Assembly: GCF_000764305.2 (NCBI RefSeq)
Contig: NW_025931666.1
Location: forward strand, 62,001 to 126,000
Direction of reading: 5' to 3'
Source: Hyalella azteca
Taxonomy: Eukaryota; Arthropoda; Malacostraca; Amphipoda; Hyalellidae
DNA length: 64,000 nt
This document shows positions 12,744 through 25,479 of this stretch, piece by piece. A program made the position numbers and the translations under genes. The notes under the pieces are model-generated. The model was not told where the DNA came from. It saw nothing but the letters and a program-made list of their open reading frames with translations, and ran no database searches. How positions within the stretch are numbered: the first letter of the stretch is position 1; each line of letters opens with the position of its first letter.

Positions 12744-13990
12744 CTTATCCGGTGTGGCTTAGGCCTGGTGTGACTTATAGGTCCGGTGTGGCTTAGGTCC
12801 GGTGTGGCTTAGGTATGGTGTGGCTTAGGCCTAGTGTGACTTATAGGTCCGGTGTGGCTTAGGTCTTCTGTGGCTTAGGTCTGGTCTGGCTTAGGTCTGG
12901 TGTGGCTTATAGGTCCGGTGTGGCTTAGGTCCGGTGTGGCTTAGGTCCGGTGTGGCTTAGGTCTGGTGTGGCTTAGGTCTGGTGTGACTTATAGGTCCGG
13001 TGTGGCTGAGGCCTGGTGTGACTTATAGGTCCGGTGTGGCTCAGGTCCGGTGTGGCTTAATGGTGTGGCTTAGGTATGGTGTGGCTTAGGTCTGGTGTGG
13101 CTTAGGTATGGTGTGGCTTAGGTCTGGTGTGGCTTAGGTATGCTGTGAGCGTGCGGCTTAGGTCTGGTGTGGCTTAGGTATGGTCTGGCTTAAGTATGGT
13201 GTGGCTTAGGTCTGGTGTGGCTTTGGCCTGGTGTGGGCGGGTGGCTTAGGTCTGGTGTGGCTTAGGTCTGGTGTGGCTTAGGTCTTGTGTGGCTTAGGTC
13301 AGGTGTGACTTAGGTCTAGTGTGGGCGTGGGGCTTAGGTATGGTATGGCTTAGGTCTGGTGTGGGGGTGTGGCTCAGGTATGGTGTGGCTTAGGTATGGT
13401 GTGGCTTAGGTATGGTGTAGCTTAGGTATGGTGTGGCTTAGGTCCGGTGTGGCTTAGGTATGGTGTGGCTTAGGTATGGTGTGACTTAGGTATGGTGTGG
13501 CTTAGGTCTGGTGTGGGCGTGTGGCTAAGATCTGGTGTGGCTTAGGTAAGGTGTGGCTTAGGTAAGGTGTGGCTTAGGTCTGGTGTGGCTTAGGTCTGGT
13601 GTGACTTAGGTCTGGTGTGGGCGTGGGGCTTAGGTATGGTGTGGCTTAGGTCTGGTGTGGGGGTGTGGCTTAGGTATGGTGTGGCTTAGGCATGGTGTGG
13701 CTTAGGTATGGTGTGGCTTAGGTCTGGTGTGGGCGTGTGCCTAAGATCTGGTGTGGCTTAGGTAAGGTGTGGCTTAGGTATTGTGTGGCTTAGGTCTGGT
13801 GTGGCTTAGGTCCGGTGTGGCTTAGGTCTGGTGTGGCTTAGGTCAGTATGGTGTGGCTTAGGTCTGGTGTGGCTTAGGTCTGGTGTGTCTTAGGTCTGGT
13901 GTGGCTTAGGTCTGGTGTGGCTTAGGTCTGGTGTTACTTAGGTATGGTGTGGCTTAAGTTTGGTGTGGCTTAGGTCCGGTGTGGCTTAGA
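12744..13990. repeat. ~16-bp G/T-rich minisatellite, 1.25 kb
   Basis: About 75 degenerate copies of GGTCTGGTGTGGCTTA, the longest array in the window. Variants (GGTCC, GGTAT, GGCCT; GTGGGCGTG insertions) are interspersed, and blocks of the same variant order recur, for example around 13300 and 13620, which suggests higher-order duplication. The plus strand is strongly G/T biased with four GG runs per unit. Confidence 0.95.
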
Positions 13991-14936
13991 CCAGGATTTC
14001 TTTTACTGTTATCGCGCCACTCGGCCGTCATCGCTACGGCGATTCTATTCGCAGCGGCTTAAGCGTGACTCTTAAGGCCGCCTCCGCTGTCAACCTGCGG
14101 TCGTTAAAAACAATTTAATGGACGACAAAATTATTTTTTAACAACCTTGCTTATGCTTAAGGAAAAGCAAAAAAACCCTAGAACAAACTAATCGACAAAG
14201 ACAAAAACCTTCAGACATTTTCATTGTGCGGCCGATGCAAAATTTTTGTAACTACTCATGGTCGTTTGCATGGATTAGATTATTACGCAAGAAGAATTTT
14301 TAAAGTACTTTCTGGATTTTTACTCATTATAAGCAAAGTTTCTTATAATACATTTTTAATAATGTAATCAGAGTCTTAAATATTCACAATGACTTGTTCA
14401 ATATTTTATCAAATTTGATATTGAATGATAGGGGAAAATGTGCGAGTCGTTTTCGCTTGACGAGAAATAATCGAGCTGCTCAAACACTCAGCAAATTGAA
14501 GTGGTTCAAATTGTCCCTGATTTGCGAAAATTCGTTGATTTGGCGGTTACAAATTACACGAAATTTTCAGCCAATGCACAACTATTCAGTTTCACTTTGC
14601 CAAGAAATGTGGTGTTGTTCAATTTCAAACACTTGTTCAATTTCAAGCGCGAGTTGCGATATGTGTACCACTTATATGCATAAAATTACAATTGCTACGT
14701 TTCAGTTGTTTGACACCGCCATACAACTAATATTATTGTTCTTTATTCTAGAATACGCTACATAATTAATTTCAAACCAGACTTTTATATATCTAAATTA
14801 CAAAGTTAACAAATAACTAAGTTGTTCACGAAAATAACAAAAATAATAATAAATTTACGCAAGAGACTTCAGGATGGGCGTTCAAGTCTGTTAGCATTAG
14901 CTTACTCTCTCCAGCAATGATTTTTCATTTGGAACC
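13991..14936. other. AT-rich stretch, no gene recognised
   Basis: An open frame of ~120 codons at about 14394-14765 has no recognisable domain and AT-driven composition. I do not call it a gene. Confidence 0.4.
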
Positions 14937-15397
14937 TAGATAAGGAATGTTAGGACTTGGAAAAGGACTATGAGGACTTGAAAAAGGACTGTGATGACTT
15001 GAAAAAGGACTGTGAGGACTTGGAGAAAGACTGTGAGAGACTAGAAAAGGACTGTATTTATCTGTATAGAAGGACCATGAGGACCTAGAATAAGATTGCA
15101 AGGGCTTGGAGAAGAGCTGTAAGAACCTATGGAGAAGGACTATGAGGACCTGTTGAAGGAATATGAGGACCTGTAGAAGGACAGTGAGGACCTGCAAGAG
15201 GGCTATGGGGACCTGTAGAAGGACAGTGAGAACCTGTAGAAGGACAGTGAGAACTTATTGAAGGACATTGAGGACCTGTAAAAGGACTATGAGGTCCTGT
15301 AGAAGGACTATGAGGACCTATAGAAGGATTATGAGGATATTATGAGGATCTGTAGAAGGACAGTGAGGACCTAGAGAAGGACTGTGATGACCTGCAG
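14937..15397. repeat. ~21-bp minisatellite
   Basis: About 20 imperfect copies of GAGGACCTGTAGAAGGACAGT. Copies are most uniform at 15120-15300 and degrade towards 14937. Confidence 0.9.
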
Positions 15398-15614
15398 GAG
15401 AATGATTACGAGGACATTACAACATACAATACAACATTATCTTGCATTGATACAATGCCTATAAAGGAAGTTCCGGTGTAACAAAATAAGAGAAACTCGA
15501 GATGACAACAGGGTACTTGCATGTACGGTGTAGAAGACCTAGCATGAGATACAATAATAACTATATGTATAACAGATGTTTTTAGTGATAAAATCACAGT
15601 TGGTTTTAATGACG

Positions 15615-16212
15615 ACAAAAAAAAGGTTTCAAGCCGGTTGTTTTATTGATAAAACTGAAAGTTATTTTGAGGGTAAGGAATAGCACTTGTTTGCAGCACT
15701 AAAAGTAAACGATGTTTTTTGTTCTATGAAAAATAGTTGTTTTCAGCGAAAACAAGAACAGTTGTTTTTAGCGAATGCATTAACAGTTGCTTCTATCGAT
15801 ATCATTAACAGTTTATTAGTATTGACAAGAACAGTATTTTTAGCGAAAGTAATAACAGTTGTTGCCAGCGAAAACATAAACAGATGTTTTTAGCGAATAC
15901 ATAAGCAGATGCTTTTATCGCTAACATTAAAAGTCGTTTTAGAAATGACAAGAACAGTCGTTTTAGCGAGAACATTATTAGTTGTTTTAGCAATGACAAG
16001 AACAGTCGTTTTAGCGAGAACATTATTAGTTGTTTTAGCAGTGATAAGAACAGTCGTTTTAGCGAGAACATTATTAGTTGTTTTAGCAATGACAATAACA
16101 GCTGTTGTAGCGATAACAATAACAGCTGTTTTAGCGATAACAATAACAGCTGTTGCAGCGATTACAATAAAAGCTGTTGTAGCGATAACAATACCAGCAG
16201 TTTCTAACGAAG
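15615..16212. repeat. 24-bp minisatellite with 48-bp higher-order unit
   Basis: The basic unit is like AACAGTTGTTTTTAGCGAAA. From about 15935 to 16085 a 48-bp double unit (AACAGTCGTTTTAGCGAGAA, then CATTATTAGTTGTTTTAGCA) is repeated nearly exactly three times. It gives leucine- or valine-rich open frames on both strands that are artefacts of the period. Confidence 0.9.
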
Positions 16213-17703
16213 CAGTAGGATCGCACCTAAACTGATGACATGGATGCCGAAACTTGAAGTAAACTTTGGATTCGCGAGCCGCTCGATCTCAGTGAACCTG
16301 ACGGGTCTTGGCTGGAAGTGGAAACTGACTTGATGCCTGTGCAATTTTTTCAATTTGTAGATATCAACACATTCTAACATTTAGAAATAAATAAAGAGAT
16401 ATTGTCCGGAGATGATGAAACAATGAAAACATATTTCACTTGTTTAAAGATAATTGGTGAATACGTGTTTATTGTTTCATATAATTGGTACTTCCATGTG
16501 CATGATTTTATCAAATTTTGATTAAATCTTCCGTGAAACAAATGGAACAGACAACAGATGGTGAAAACGACAATAATTTTTTTTTTTTGGGGGGGGGGGT
16601 GGGAGGAAATGCAAAGAATTTTTTCTATAATTTGATGCTCAACTGCTAGTTCTGGCATTCGCAGGAATTTTTAACCTTTGTTCATGGATAATTTTAAAAA
16701 AATGTCACTGAGTTCCCAGCTTTTTATTTAAAAACAGAGAACTTTGTAATGAGAGAATTAAACTCTTTTTATGTTCATAGGTTCTTAGTTTTCACGTTTT
16801 ATATTAATGTGAATTTACAATCTATCAACATCTCGGTAAGTCTCAAGTTCTTTTTTTCAAACTAAGAAAATTTCTGGGAATTTGCTTTATCGCACAAATT
16901 CTTGATCAACAGACCAACTTGGCTAGGCTCTTGTAATAAGTTAAGTACTTGCGGGATCATCGCTCGGTAACCACGGTTTTTTTTCGTCTCCAGGATGACT
17001 GTATCCTGCTTATAGCATCCGGCAAATTATTCAGTCTAGCGTGATAGAATTTATTTCATAATTTGGCCCCAATGTATAGTGAACAATAATCCTAATTTAT
17101 GTAGTGGCAATCTTTTCTCAATTTTATTAACTTTTAACAAATAGAAAAAATTAAATCTAAAGCCCTTGCTTCTCGGAATATTCCTGGACTGGTGTTCACT
17201 GGTCGAACCAGACGGTTATGAGTTTGATTACATCGATATAAATGTATTTTTTTAATAACTTAATTTACAATTTTTTCAGCAGATTATTTGCTCGGGTCGC
17301 AAGGCTGAAGTATATTGAGGGAATGAATATGTTCATACGAAAAAATAAAATCATATTCAATAATATTTTCCCGATTCCTTCGAGCGAAAAATTTATTCAC
17401 AATGTAGGGGTTGGATTTAAATTCTTCTACATTCTTTCAAAGAAAATCACAGCGCAATAGAGATAGAAAAGTCCGCTAATAATTTTAAGTCAGACGCAAA
17501 CCAAAATTGAATCAGCAAAAAATTAGGTCACCTTTAATGGTTTCAGGTTGTTATTTAATTAGCGAAAAGCGCTTACACTAATCGGAAAGAGTGAACCATT
17601 GTACAACTTGCGATTTACGTCTTGAGGGCCATCTCAATCCACGTAGGGCCCGGCAAAAAGAGCGTGTCAGTGCCCGAGAAGAATGTAAGTATTTTGGGTA
17701 ACC
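16213..17703. other. AT-rich stretch, no gene recognised
   Basis: It includes a homopolymer junction at 16577-16599 (about 12 T then 11 G), which is prone to length error. No gene was recognised. Confidence 0.45.
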
Positions 17704-17906
17704 ATTTTTAGCGTATTTTCCTCGTTAATGGAAAAAATGCCCTATTGTGCTCATGTCCATGTCCGTACGTCCGTCCATCCGTCCGTCCATCCATCTGTCC
17801 GTCCGTCTGTCCTTCCGTCTGTCCGTGACTTCACGTTTTCGTCGATTTTTGAGAAAATGCGCTCTCTGTCACTCACTGCAGTGAGTACTGAGTTATATTT
17901 TTTTAG
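17704..17906 (+). repeat. Short fold-back dispersed repeat, copy 3
   Basis: The longest copy. It runs from TTTTTAGCGTATTTTCCTCG through a ~70-bp CCGTCCGTCCATCCATC simple repeat (17757-17830), GACTTCACGTTTTCGTCG and GAGAAAATGCGCTCTCTGTC, to the palindrome ACTCACTGCAGTGAGT and GAGTTATATTTTTTTAG. The AGCG(C/T)ATTTTC end and the internal GAAAATGCGCT are inverted repeats of each other. Confidence 0.9.
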
Positions 17907-18540
17907 TGAATGATTCGCGTATAACGTGACATTATATTTACTGGATTTTGAAAGTTGTTAATTCTTCGACGATGTATTGTTTCACTCCATCTAATGAATT
18001 ATTGCATGGATTTTGATTTCTTTTTCTAAAAATATTATCCGTACTTCGGATCAAGAGAATTGATTCACCTATAAGCAAAATTATTCGAGTTGCGCAACAA
18101 GTTCTTCTTGCCAACATTTCTAAAATAGATTATTTTTTTTCGTGTATGCCTTAGGTGTTTCATTTCTACTCAATAACGACCACTCAAAGATCCCGTTTCC
18201 GCGTTAGGATGAAGATCTGAGGCTCGAATTTTGCGGCAAATGATGCGACGGCAAAGGATATATTTCGCTGTCGTTTAGGGATCCCAAGTCTTGATCCCGC
18301 CATCAATTCTGTTCCCGCGCCGCAAGGAAGCATCTTGGCGACGGAGGCTGCGGCTGCGATGTCGGCTCTTGTGAGTTTCATATGAGGTGCAATTAAGGCA
18401 GCTTTGTGGCAACATGAGGGATTGGTGACGTGTTAGAGTAACGAGTGTTGGTGTAACGAGAACAGTGTAGTTGTGGTGCAACATTATCAACGCTCTTAAA
18501 ACGTTTTAGCAACATGGTGTAACTGCCGAGTAATACCAGT
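17907..18540. other. No gene recognised
   Basis: A 65-codon minus-strand open frame at 18184-18381 in a GC-richer patch has no recognisable domain. It is too short to call. Confidence 0.35.
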
Positions 18541-19022
18541 CAGAAATCACCGTAGGCGTGCAGCCAGCCGATTGTGAACATGCCTGCCCAACGGTCGCAC
18601 CAGCGCCACCCCAATCAGGAAACAGGTAGGCTTAACCAAGCTAATGCAACATTCGTACATGTCTGCCCCAAAGGCTGCACCAGCACCACCATAAGGCACT
18701 AACCAGGCAGGCTGGTAGAAGCGATCGAAACTTTCGTACATGCCTGCCCTAATGGCCGCACTGACACTGCCCTCATGTCGTAAAGAGGCAGGCTTGTCCA
18801 AGCTAACGTAACATTCGTGCATGCATACTTGCTCAAACGGCCGCACCAGCACCACCACAAGGCAGTAAACAGGCAGGCATATCATGCGAGGAAACGCGAG
18901 AAAACGACCAAGCCCGCTGCCGTGCCCCGCTGAATCGTCCACAGACCGCTGCGACCTTAATTCGTCATTGACGGCCTCGTTTGACCTGTTAGCGAATGTG
19001 CCTGCGCTGGACTGCCCTCAGC
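18541..19022 (+). repeat. Composite dispersed element, copy B
   Basis: Second copy of the element at 8968-9475. The start is GAAATCACCGTAGG then GCAGCCAGCCG. The interior is about five ~88-bp units with GCACCAGCACCACCACAAGG, AACAGGCAGGC and AACATTCGTACATG. The tail is TCGTCATTGACGGCCTCGTT then GACCTGTTAGCGAATGT. Interior units have diverged more than the ends, as expected if they turn over independently within each copy. Confidence 0.75.
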
Positions 19023-19260
19023 TTAAAAAAAACTGCCGTTAGGGTGAATATTTTGAACTGAGATGGTAAAGCTTTCTGTACTGCAGGTTCTCTTTTATAC
19101 AAGTGTCATATTGTTTGTGCAGAACAATCGATTGATTTACATTGCTGTTTTGCAGTGTACATGCAATTTCACAGCATTGTCAGCATCACCACGGTGCTAC
19201 CAATGTGTCAGCAGGTGCATCAAAGTGAGGGCACCAAAACAGGGCAGTAGAAGTTTAAAT

Positions 19261-19352
19261 TTAGTACCGTCGAAGTGTCAGCACAGTACCACCGCAGTGT
19301 CAGCACATTGCCATCGAAGTGTCAGCACAGTGCCACCGCAGTGTCCGCATTA
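19261..19352. repeat. ~22-bp short tandem repeat
   Basis: About four copies of AGTGTCAGCACAGTACCACC, with a more degenerate lead-in from about 19190. Confidence 0.75.
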
Positions 19353-20285
19353 GCCCAGTCCCGGGGCGTTGTACAATTCCTCGTGAAGCGTTTAATCAGG
19401 CGGGTCTTACAAGGAGCAAAGTGCGATGACGGGCAATAGACGACGAGGATCTCGCGTGTGACGGACCCAAGCCTCATGAAATGTGTTGGGCGTTAGAGCG
19501 TCCAATCCCTTATACGTGCAGCGCCGCTTGCTCCTTGAGCGCCCGCGTCTTGAATGCGGCGCTTTGTTGCCACGGGTCATCTTTGCGTTATTTTAAAGCA
19601 TCGACATTAAAAGATAGTCGATTGAATGATGTGTTTTTGAGGAGTTTGCACCTGTCTTCGTTGCTTTATTTTCATGCATTATTAATAAATGTTTATTGAA
19701 TGGAATTCGGGGCATGGTTGGTCTGGAATTTGCTTGTATTTGTTTCACGCATTGATATTCAAAAAAACTTATTTGAATGCGGCATTTTGTTGGGAATTTG
19801 CCTGAGTCTTCGTCGCAGTACTTTACCGTATTAATATCAAAAGACTGTTCAATGGATAGTCATGTGCACATGATCAATAAATGTACATCATATATTTATT
19901 GTTCCTCCCTCACTTTCTGTTTTACCAGAGATGAATCAATTAATTGCTTCCCATGTTCGTAGCAATATTCCCGAAGCGCAAATTAATTCTTAATTAAGTG
20001 AAATAATCGATGACATAAGTGCAGTCGGTTATGCTGCTCGTCAAAATTGATGGCATAAAAATGCAAACACTATGTGAAATGAATGACACTTTGTCCAAAA
20101 AAAGAAGCCATTTTTGCCCATGTGAGATTAGACGTTATGCTGCAATCGTAAGTACGTGTGTTTATATCATCACATGCTTGCAATGGTGTACAACCCGGGA
20201 TGCTCTTGCTTCAGTTTACGCAGAAAAAATAAGTAGGGCTTGATAGATCCGTAAAGATTTTGAGTTGCTTTTAACTTTACCTCGC
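19353..20285. other. No gene recognised
   Basis: Short open frames only. Nothing recognised. Confidence 0.4.
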
Positions 20286-20415
20286 CTCGTCACGGTTAAA
20301 CCTGGCAAGACCGTTGACAGTAGCAGGGCTAGATCTGGCACGACTATATGGACGGTATCAGGGATAAACCTGGCAAGACTATGAACGGTATCAGGGATAT
20401 ATCTGGCAGAAATAT
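20286..20415. repeat. ~31-bp short tandem repeat, about four copies
   Basis: Copies of ACCTGGCAAGACTATGAACG followed by GTATCAGGGAT, degraded at the edges. Confidence 0.75.
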
Positions 20416-22185
20416 GAACCTTTTCTCCAAAACCAAATTAAGTATTCTACGTATCATTTATATTCGCATCGTTCTTTTTTAATCCCTACATTTTCCCCAT
20501 GCAACTTTGTCTGTACCTTCCGCTACTATTCCCAACTCTCCACTTCTCACTCCCCCCCCTCCCCGTCCACTTCCCCGTCCTCCCCGTCCACCAAGGCGCA
20601 GGTTTAAGGCGCGTTGCCCCCACCAGCGGATCAAAGGCCGGCATTTCCATGTAATGAAACAGTCGCTGCCGCCGCTGACCGCGAATCTCGGCCTCGCAAA
20701 TTCCTTCCGCAGCTCAACCCTTGGCCAACGCAACCCAATTAAGCAAATATCTTTTGCTTGCCGCATAGTTATATTTATTGCGAGCCACATTATTATATCT
20801 ATTTCAACCCATATTATTACTAAATTAGCCAATAATAACGCCTTGTCTTTCACCGCAAGAGCGCATATATGTATTGCAATCTAAATTATTATACCTATAG
20901 CAAACCTAATGATTATATCAAGTTCAAGCTTCATTATTCTTATTTATGTCCCGTTTTCGCCACACAAGCCTGCTTCAACATATGGGTTCTCGGTAAGCTA
21001 ATTAATACATATGCATAATACGACCCGGGCGCCTCTTAGCCCAGGCATCGATGGCTTCTTCGGAATTAAAGACAAAGTCATTATTTGCTAGCGGCCACAG
21101 CCCGGCGTGCCTTCGGCCGTGCGGCTGCGGCTGGAATTTATGGCACGCTTTGAAAAATCGAAAAATTCTTGAGAATGTTGAAGGAAATTACGCGGCTATT
21201 TAGACAACTTAGACGTACATATAATATATTGGATTGAATAGCCTCATTAACTTGAAAATAATTTGGAAAGTTGAATAAATGACATGTTTCTGTTTTACTT
21301 GAAGGTTTCTGCCATTAAAAGTGCACAGCGTTGGCTTCAATTAAAATTTTATGACTTATTACTCCACACGTAAAAGCTGTAGCTTATTCCACGAGAAACA
21401 CTCGATTTAAATATTGAAACACAGTCATTAATTGAGTATCTATGTTAGCATAACTAACTGATGTAAATTAGCTGGAATAATAAATTTACAGGTACCATTG
21501 AGTCCTATTACATTCGAAACAGGATAAACACAAGATAATAACACGTGATTTTTACATTATATGCTCCATATGGCTACTGCGCACTCTCCGGGCATATATG
21601 AGCATTACTCAACTTTACTGTACATGACCATTTTCCAAGGTAACAAACGTATTGTCTCCGCTCTACACGATCTGTTTCTGAAACGGGCTCAATTTCGCTG
21701 AATTTTCTGTGGCTGTTTTTGCTCATACTGTTTTTATAAGTTAATCTCCTGGCGTAATATTTTTTCACTTACACACAATGTACACAAACTTTGTTTACCA
21801 GACCAACGAGCAATATATATCATTACCTGGATTCCCTTGATTAATTTTCCTCTCGTATTTCTGCTGATCCTGAAAAATGTCGTGTCCCGAAAAAAAAATT
21901 GCCTTGCCATTTTTTGTGTATCAATTGAGGCAATGTGCTCACCTCTGGGCAGGGAGTCGCAGGGCACTATAGGCAGAGCCTGAGTTTTGACAGTCAATTC
22001 ATACGGCAGCTGGCGGCAGATGCTCGCTATTATTTCTCACTGTCAAAGCCAGTCCGGCAAGTTGTTCAATTTCAAACTTTTTTTCCTTCTCGCCTCGACT
22101 TGCGATGTCGAACTCGCGTGAAAGCGACAACTGAAGCGCGAGTTCAACGCGATCTTCCGAACGCAGGCGATAAAAAGCATCGGAT
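20416..22185. other. No gene recognised
   Basis: A C-rich, proline-coding tract at 20540-20600 makes a ~125-codon open frame on each strand (20479-20884). Composition explains both and no domain is visible. A GC-rich patch with GGCCG/CGGCC inverted repeats lies at 21090-21135. Confidence 0.4.
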
Positions 22186-22490
22186 CATCGCGAACTCTGA
22201 AACTGGCGGAGAAAAAAGCGTTGGATCATCGCGATCTCTGAAACTGGCGGAGAAAAAAGCGTTGGATCATCGCGATCTCTGAAACTGGCGGAGAAAAAAG
22301 CGTTGGATCATCGCGATCTCTGAAACTGGCGGTGAAAAAAGCGTTGGATCATCGCGCTCTCTGAAACTGGCGGTGAAAAAGCGATAGATCATCGCGATCT
22401 CTGAAACTGGCGGTGAAAAAAGCGTTAGATCATCGCGATCTCTGAAACTGGCGGTGAAAAAAGCGTTGGATCAACGCGATCTCTGAAACC
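22186..22490. repeat. 41-bp minisatellite, about seven copies
   Basis: The unit is GCGTTGGATCATCGCGATCT followed by CTGAAACTGGCGGAGAAAAA and A. The first three copies have GGAGAAAA and later ones GGTGAAAA, so expansion spread in two blocks. Direct repeats without unique spacers, therefore not a CRISPR. Confidence 0.93.
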
Positions 22491-25350
22491 GGCGCCAGAA
22501 TATGAAGAGTAGATTGCCACATACATCGCCATCATATGCGAGTATATTGCAGCAAGTGAAGATGTGGTGCATTATTGCAAATTTGTAATATTTAACTGAA
22601 GATGAAGAAAATCCCATTGATATTCCCACCAATGCGAGAAAAAAGTGGGAGACCGCGAGGGAAGAAGTGACAGCTTGTGGTATTACGCGTAGGGTATTAA
22701 AATCATTGGTCGGTATCGGTGAGCACTTTAACAGTTCATTTGTTGTTACGACTTTCTGTAAAGGGAGAAAATTATGCATTTGATGCCGTTTATGGAGAAA
22801 TGAAACATTCTGATAATGAAACGCGCTATTTGGGCAAAGGAGTACTAGCAATCGAGGGAAAATGGAAAAGATTTAGCTTTTAGGGTAACACTTCACAAAT
22901 ATTTGTTTGTCCTTATCTCCGATGAGATTAGCTTATAATTATTACCGATTATCAAGCAATTGAAGATGTCGACATTCCCTTGCTTGACAGCGGTTCACAT
23001 GCCTCGGTGAACGCCAGTCGATTGCTCAGATTTTCCTCTCATAGTTCAGCCGAGATTAACTTTGTTTGAAAGTTGGCGCCATCAATAAACTGAGTTAATG
23101 GTTATAAAGACACCCAAACTGCCGCAACTTTACCCTGGTCCCCAGTCTAATGGCTCAATTTGACCATCAGTTACCGCACCAAATTGCTTGTTAGCAAAAT
23201 TATTCTACCATATGACGTCACTTAGCGTAAGTTTTAAACTCGTACGCCATTTTTCAGTTATCGTTGATTGTATTCAAGTGGTTTAATTATATGAGCTCTG
23301 AACATTACGGTACTGTGTCTCGTTGGGTGTCTTTGAGCACCCAAACTATGAAGTAATTTTCTGCTTTATTTTTTTTATTCATTTGCAAACCAAAAATGTA
23401 GTCAGAATGACTGTGAAAACAGCCAGCATGAATGCTATGCACGGCTCCAACATGAAGTATGTGTGAAGAGCACTGGCATCACAAGAGAACTTTTCTTTCA
23501 TGTCTTAAGTTGAGGTCTGAACATCGCTAAATGTCAGGTTTAGTGCCCAGTAAAGTATGCAGGATGCAAATACCACCAAGAGACACCTTGTTATGTATAC
23601 TGAGCCCTCCTTAGAGAGACATTCTGCTCCATGTAAAGCCGTACGCTTTCTCTTAACACCGAAATTATAATTTTGTTGCCTGCGGCTGGGATAAAAATTT
23701 ATTTTTTTTTTATTGTGAGTTTGATCCTAACTGAATTTTGCCGTAATTTCCTGTTATAATTTAATATATTTGTTATGTTAGTGAGTGAGTCTCACGAGGA
23801 GTCTTAACAATTCATCAAGTTTGTTAGGCATAAAAGCTAAGAATTTTCGAGTGATGTTCCTCAATAATCAGATTAAATTAAGTTCTTTTGATCGCTGAAT
23901 CGGTAAAATCACACGCAGCGATCTCATTTTTTTGTGACCCTGATGACGAAATCATGGTGCAATTATATTTTTTCTTCACTATCATTGTATCAAGCGATCA
24001 CATTAAGACCCGACGATTGTGTCACCGAGCGATAAATTTACATGTTATCTCAAATAACCATCGCATATAGGGGTCACAGTTATTTTTGATCATGATCACC
24101 CTCAAATGGAACGATCGCCTATCCAAGTGATCCAACCGATTACAAGCTTTGAGTTATCACATTTTTTTATTCTAAGGATCTTCACATCCAGTAATCACAT
24201 TTGCTCGCCTCCAATTCCTGTAGTCGCATAGTTTTATTTTCTTGCCGCCTTCTGTGATGATGGAATAAATGTTATTTTCTTGCAGATTTCAGAACTGGAT
24301 GTTTTTATCTGAGATAAACATCGGATTAATATTGAAAATTTTTTCATGGTAGAAAAGGAATTTAAAAATCCAAATGAACGTTAGCTGAACCTCCTTTAAT
24401 GATTTTTATTACATATAATTTTCATTCTCAAAATGCTACATAAAAAATAACAATAAACGGTTATTTTTCTTCGAACTTTTTGAAAAGTTAAAAACTAAAG
24501 ATCAATGGAAAATCGAGCAAAAATTTACTTTTCAATCCTACAACATGCAACCACAAAATTCAACCAATGTCAACTATTCTTTTTATTGATGTTCAATCTC
24601 AATTTGAACGAAAATAACTCCTCAACGTACCGCAGCGCGGTCAACCCTAAGATGTAGATTTTAACAAATTCCATTTTCCAACGTTAAAAGTAAGTCATAC
24701 TTTGAACCTTATAGCTTTTTTCCAGGCATCACCTCATTTTTCCGTAGTAAACCCAAATTAGCCAGTAATATCTTAAATTAACAGTATCATGGTTATTGCG
24801 GATCGTTAAAATAAAAATCTTCCATGACATTGTATCCGTTTTTACTGAAAAGATACGTCAATATAGATAATGAGCGAGCACACTATTTTAGGAGAGCGCA
24901 ATTCATTACGATTGTCCGAGAATTTTCCTATTAGGAGTAGGCAGAGTGTAAAAGAGTCAGAACCTTTTCCGCTTTTTCCGATGATTTATAATTTCATCTT
25001 TGCTGTCCGAATTTTTAATTTTCAGCATGTCTTATAATTACGAGATCGACTGACTTTTGATTTATTGTACATGTATCATGTTATTTCGTTTCGTTTCATA
25101 AACCTTTTGTGGTATAATATTTTAGAAATCATATGGTGCGTTTGAATTAAATTATTATTAATGATTATCAACTCTGATATTTTGAAATGCGAAAAATCTG
25201 TATAATGAAGGCGATCACTAATCAACTGCAGTAAAATGTCCTCACTCCTAGTTTATGCCCAGCAGATATTGTTCGACAAGATGCATGACATTAAAAACAT
25301 TTACCTGACAATTGCAATCCTTCGATTATAAAAAACTGATATTACGATAA
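22491..25350. other. AT-rich stretch, no gene recognised
   Basis: A ~126-codon minus-strand open frame at 22471-22851 overlaps the minisatellite edge and has no recognisable domain. Scattered GATCAC/TGATCA motifs occur at 23890-24200 without a regular period. Confidence 0.4.
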
Positions 25351-25435
25351 GTACTCCACGGCCAAGTGGTTTAAGCCAACACGAACGGATTGATGATTTA
25401 CAGGGCCAGGGAGATGACCAGGTTCTGCTTCACTC
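25351..25435 (+). other. Degenerate tRNA-like sequence
   Basis: ACGGCCAAGTGGTTTAAG resembles the A box and D arm of a serine- or leucine-type tRNA. About 50 bases on, CCAGGTTCTGCTTC resembles a B box (GGTTCGANTCC) with two or three mismatches. I cannot draw a convincing acceptor stem or anticodon arm, so this is at best a decayed tRNA or the head of a tRNA-derived SINE. Confidence 0.3.
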
Positions 25436-25479
25436 ATATTCGGATAACCAACCGAACTCATATATAACTGATGACACTA

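Noticed and set aside
20479..20884. Two ~125-codon frames on opposite strands, one proline-rich
   Set aside because: A C-rich tract removes stops on both strands. No domain and no splice context.
22186..22490. CRISPR-like array
   Set aside because: Repeats are directly adjacent with no unique spacers. The genome is eukaryotic, and the same holds for all other arrays here.
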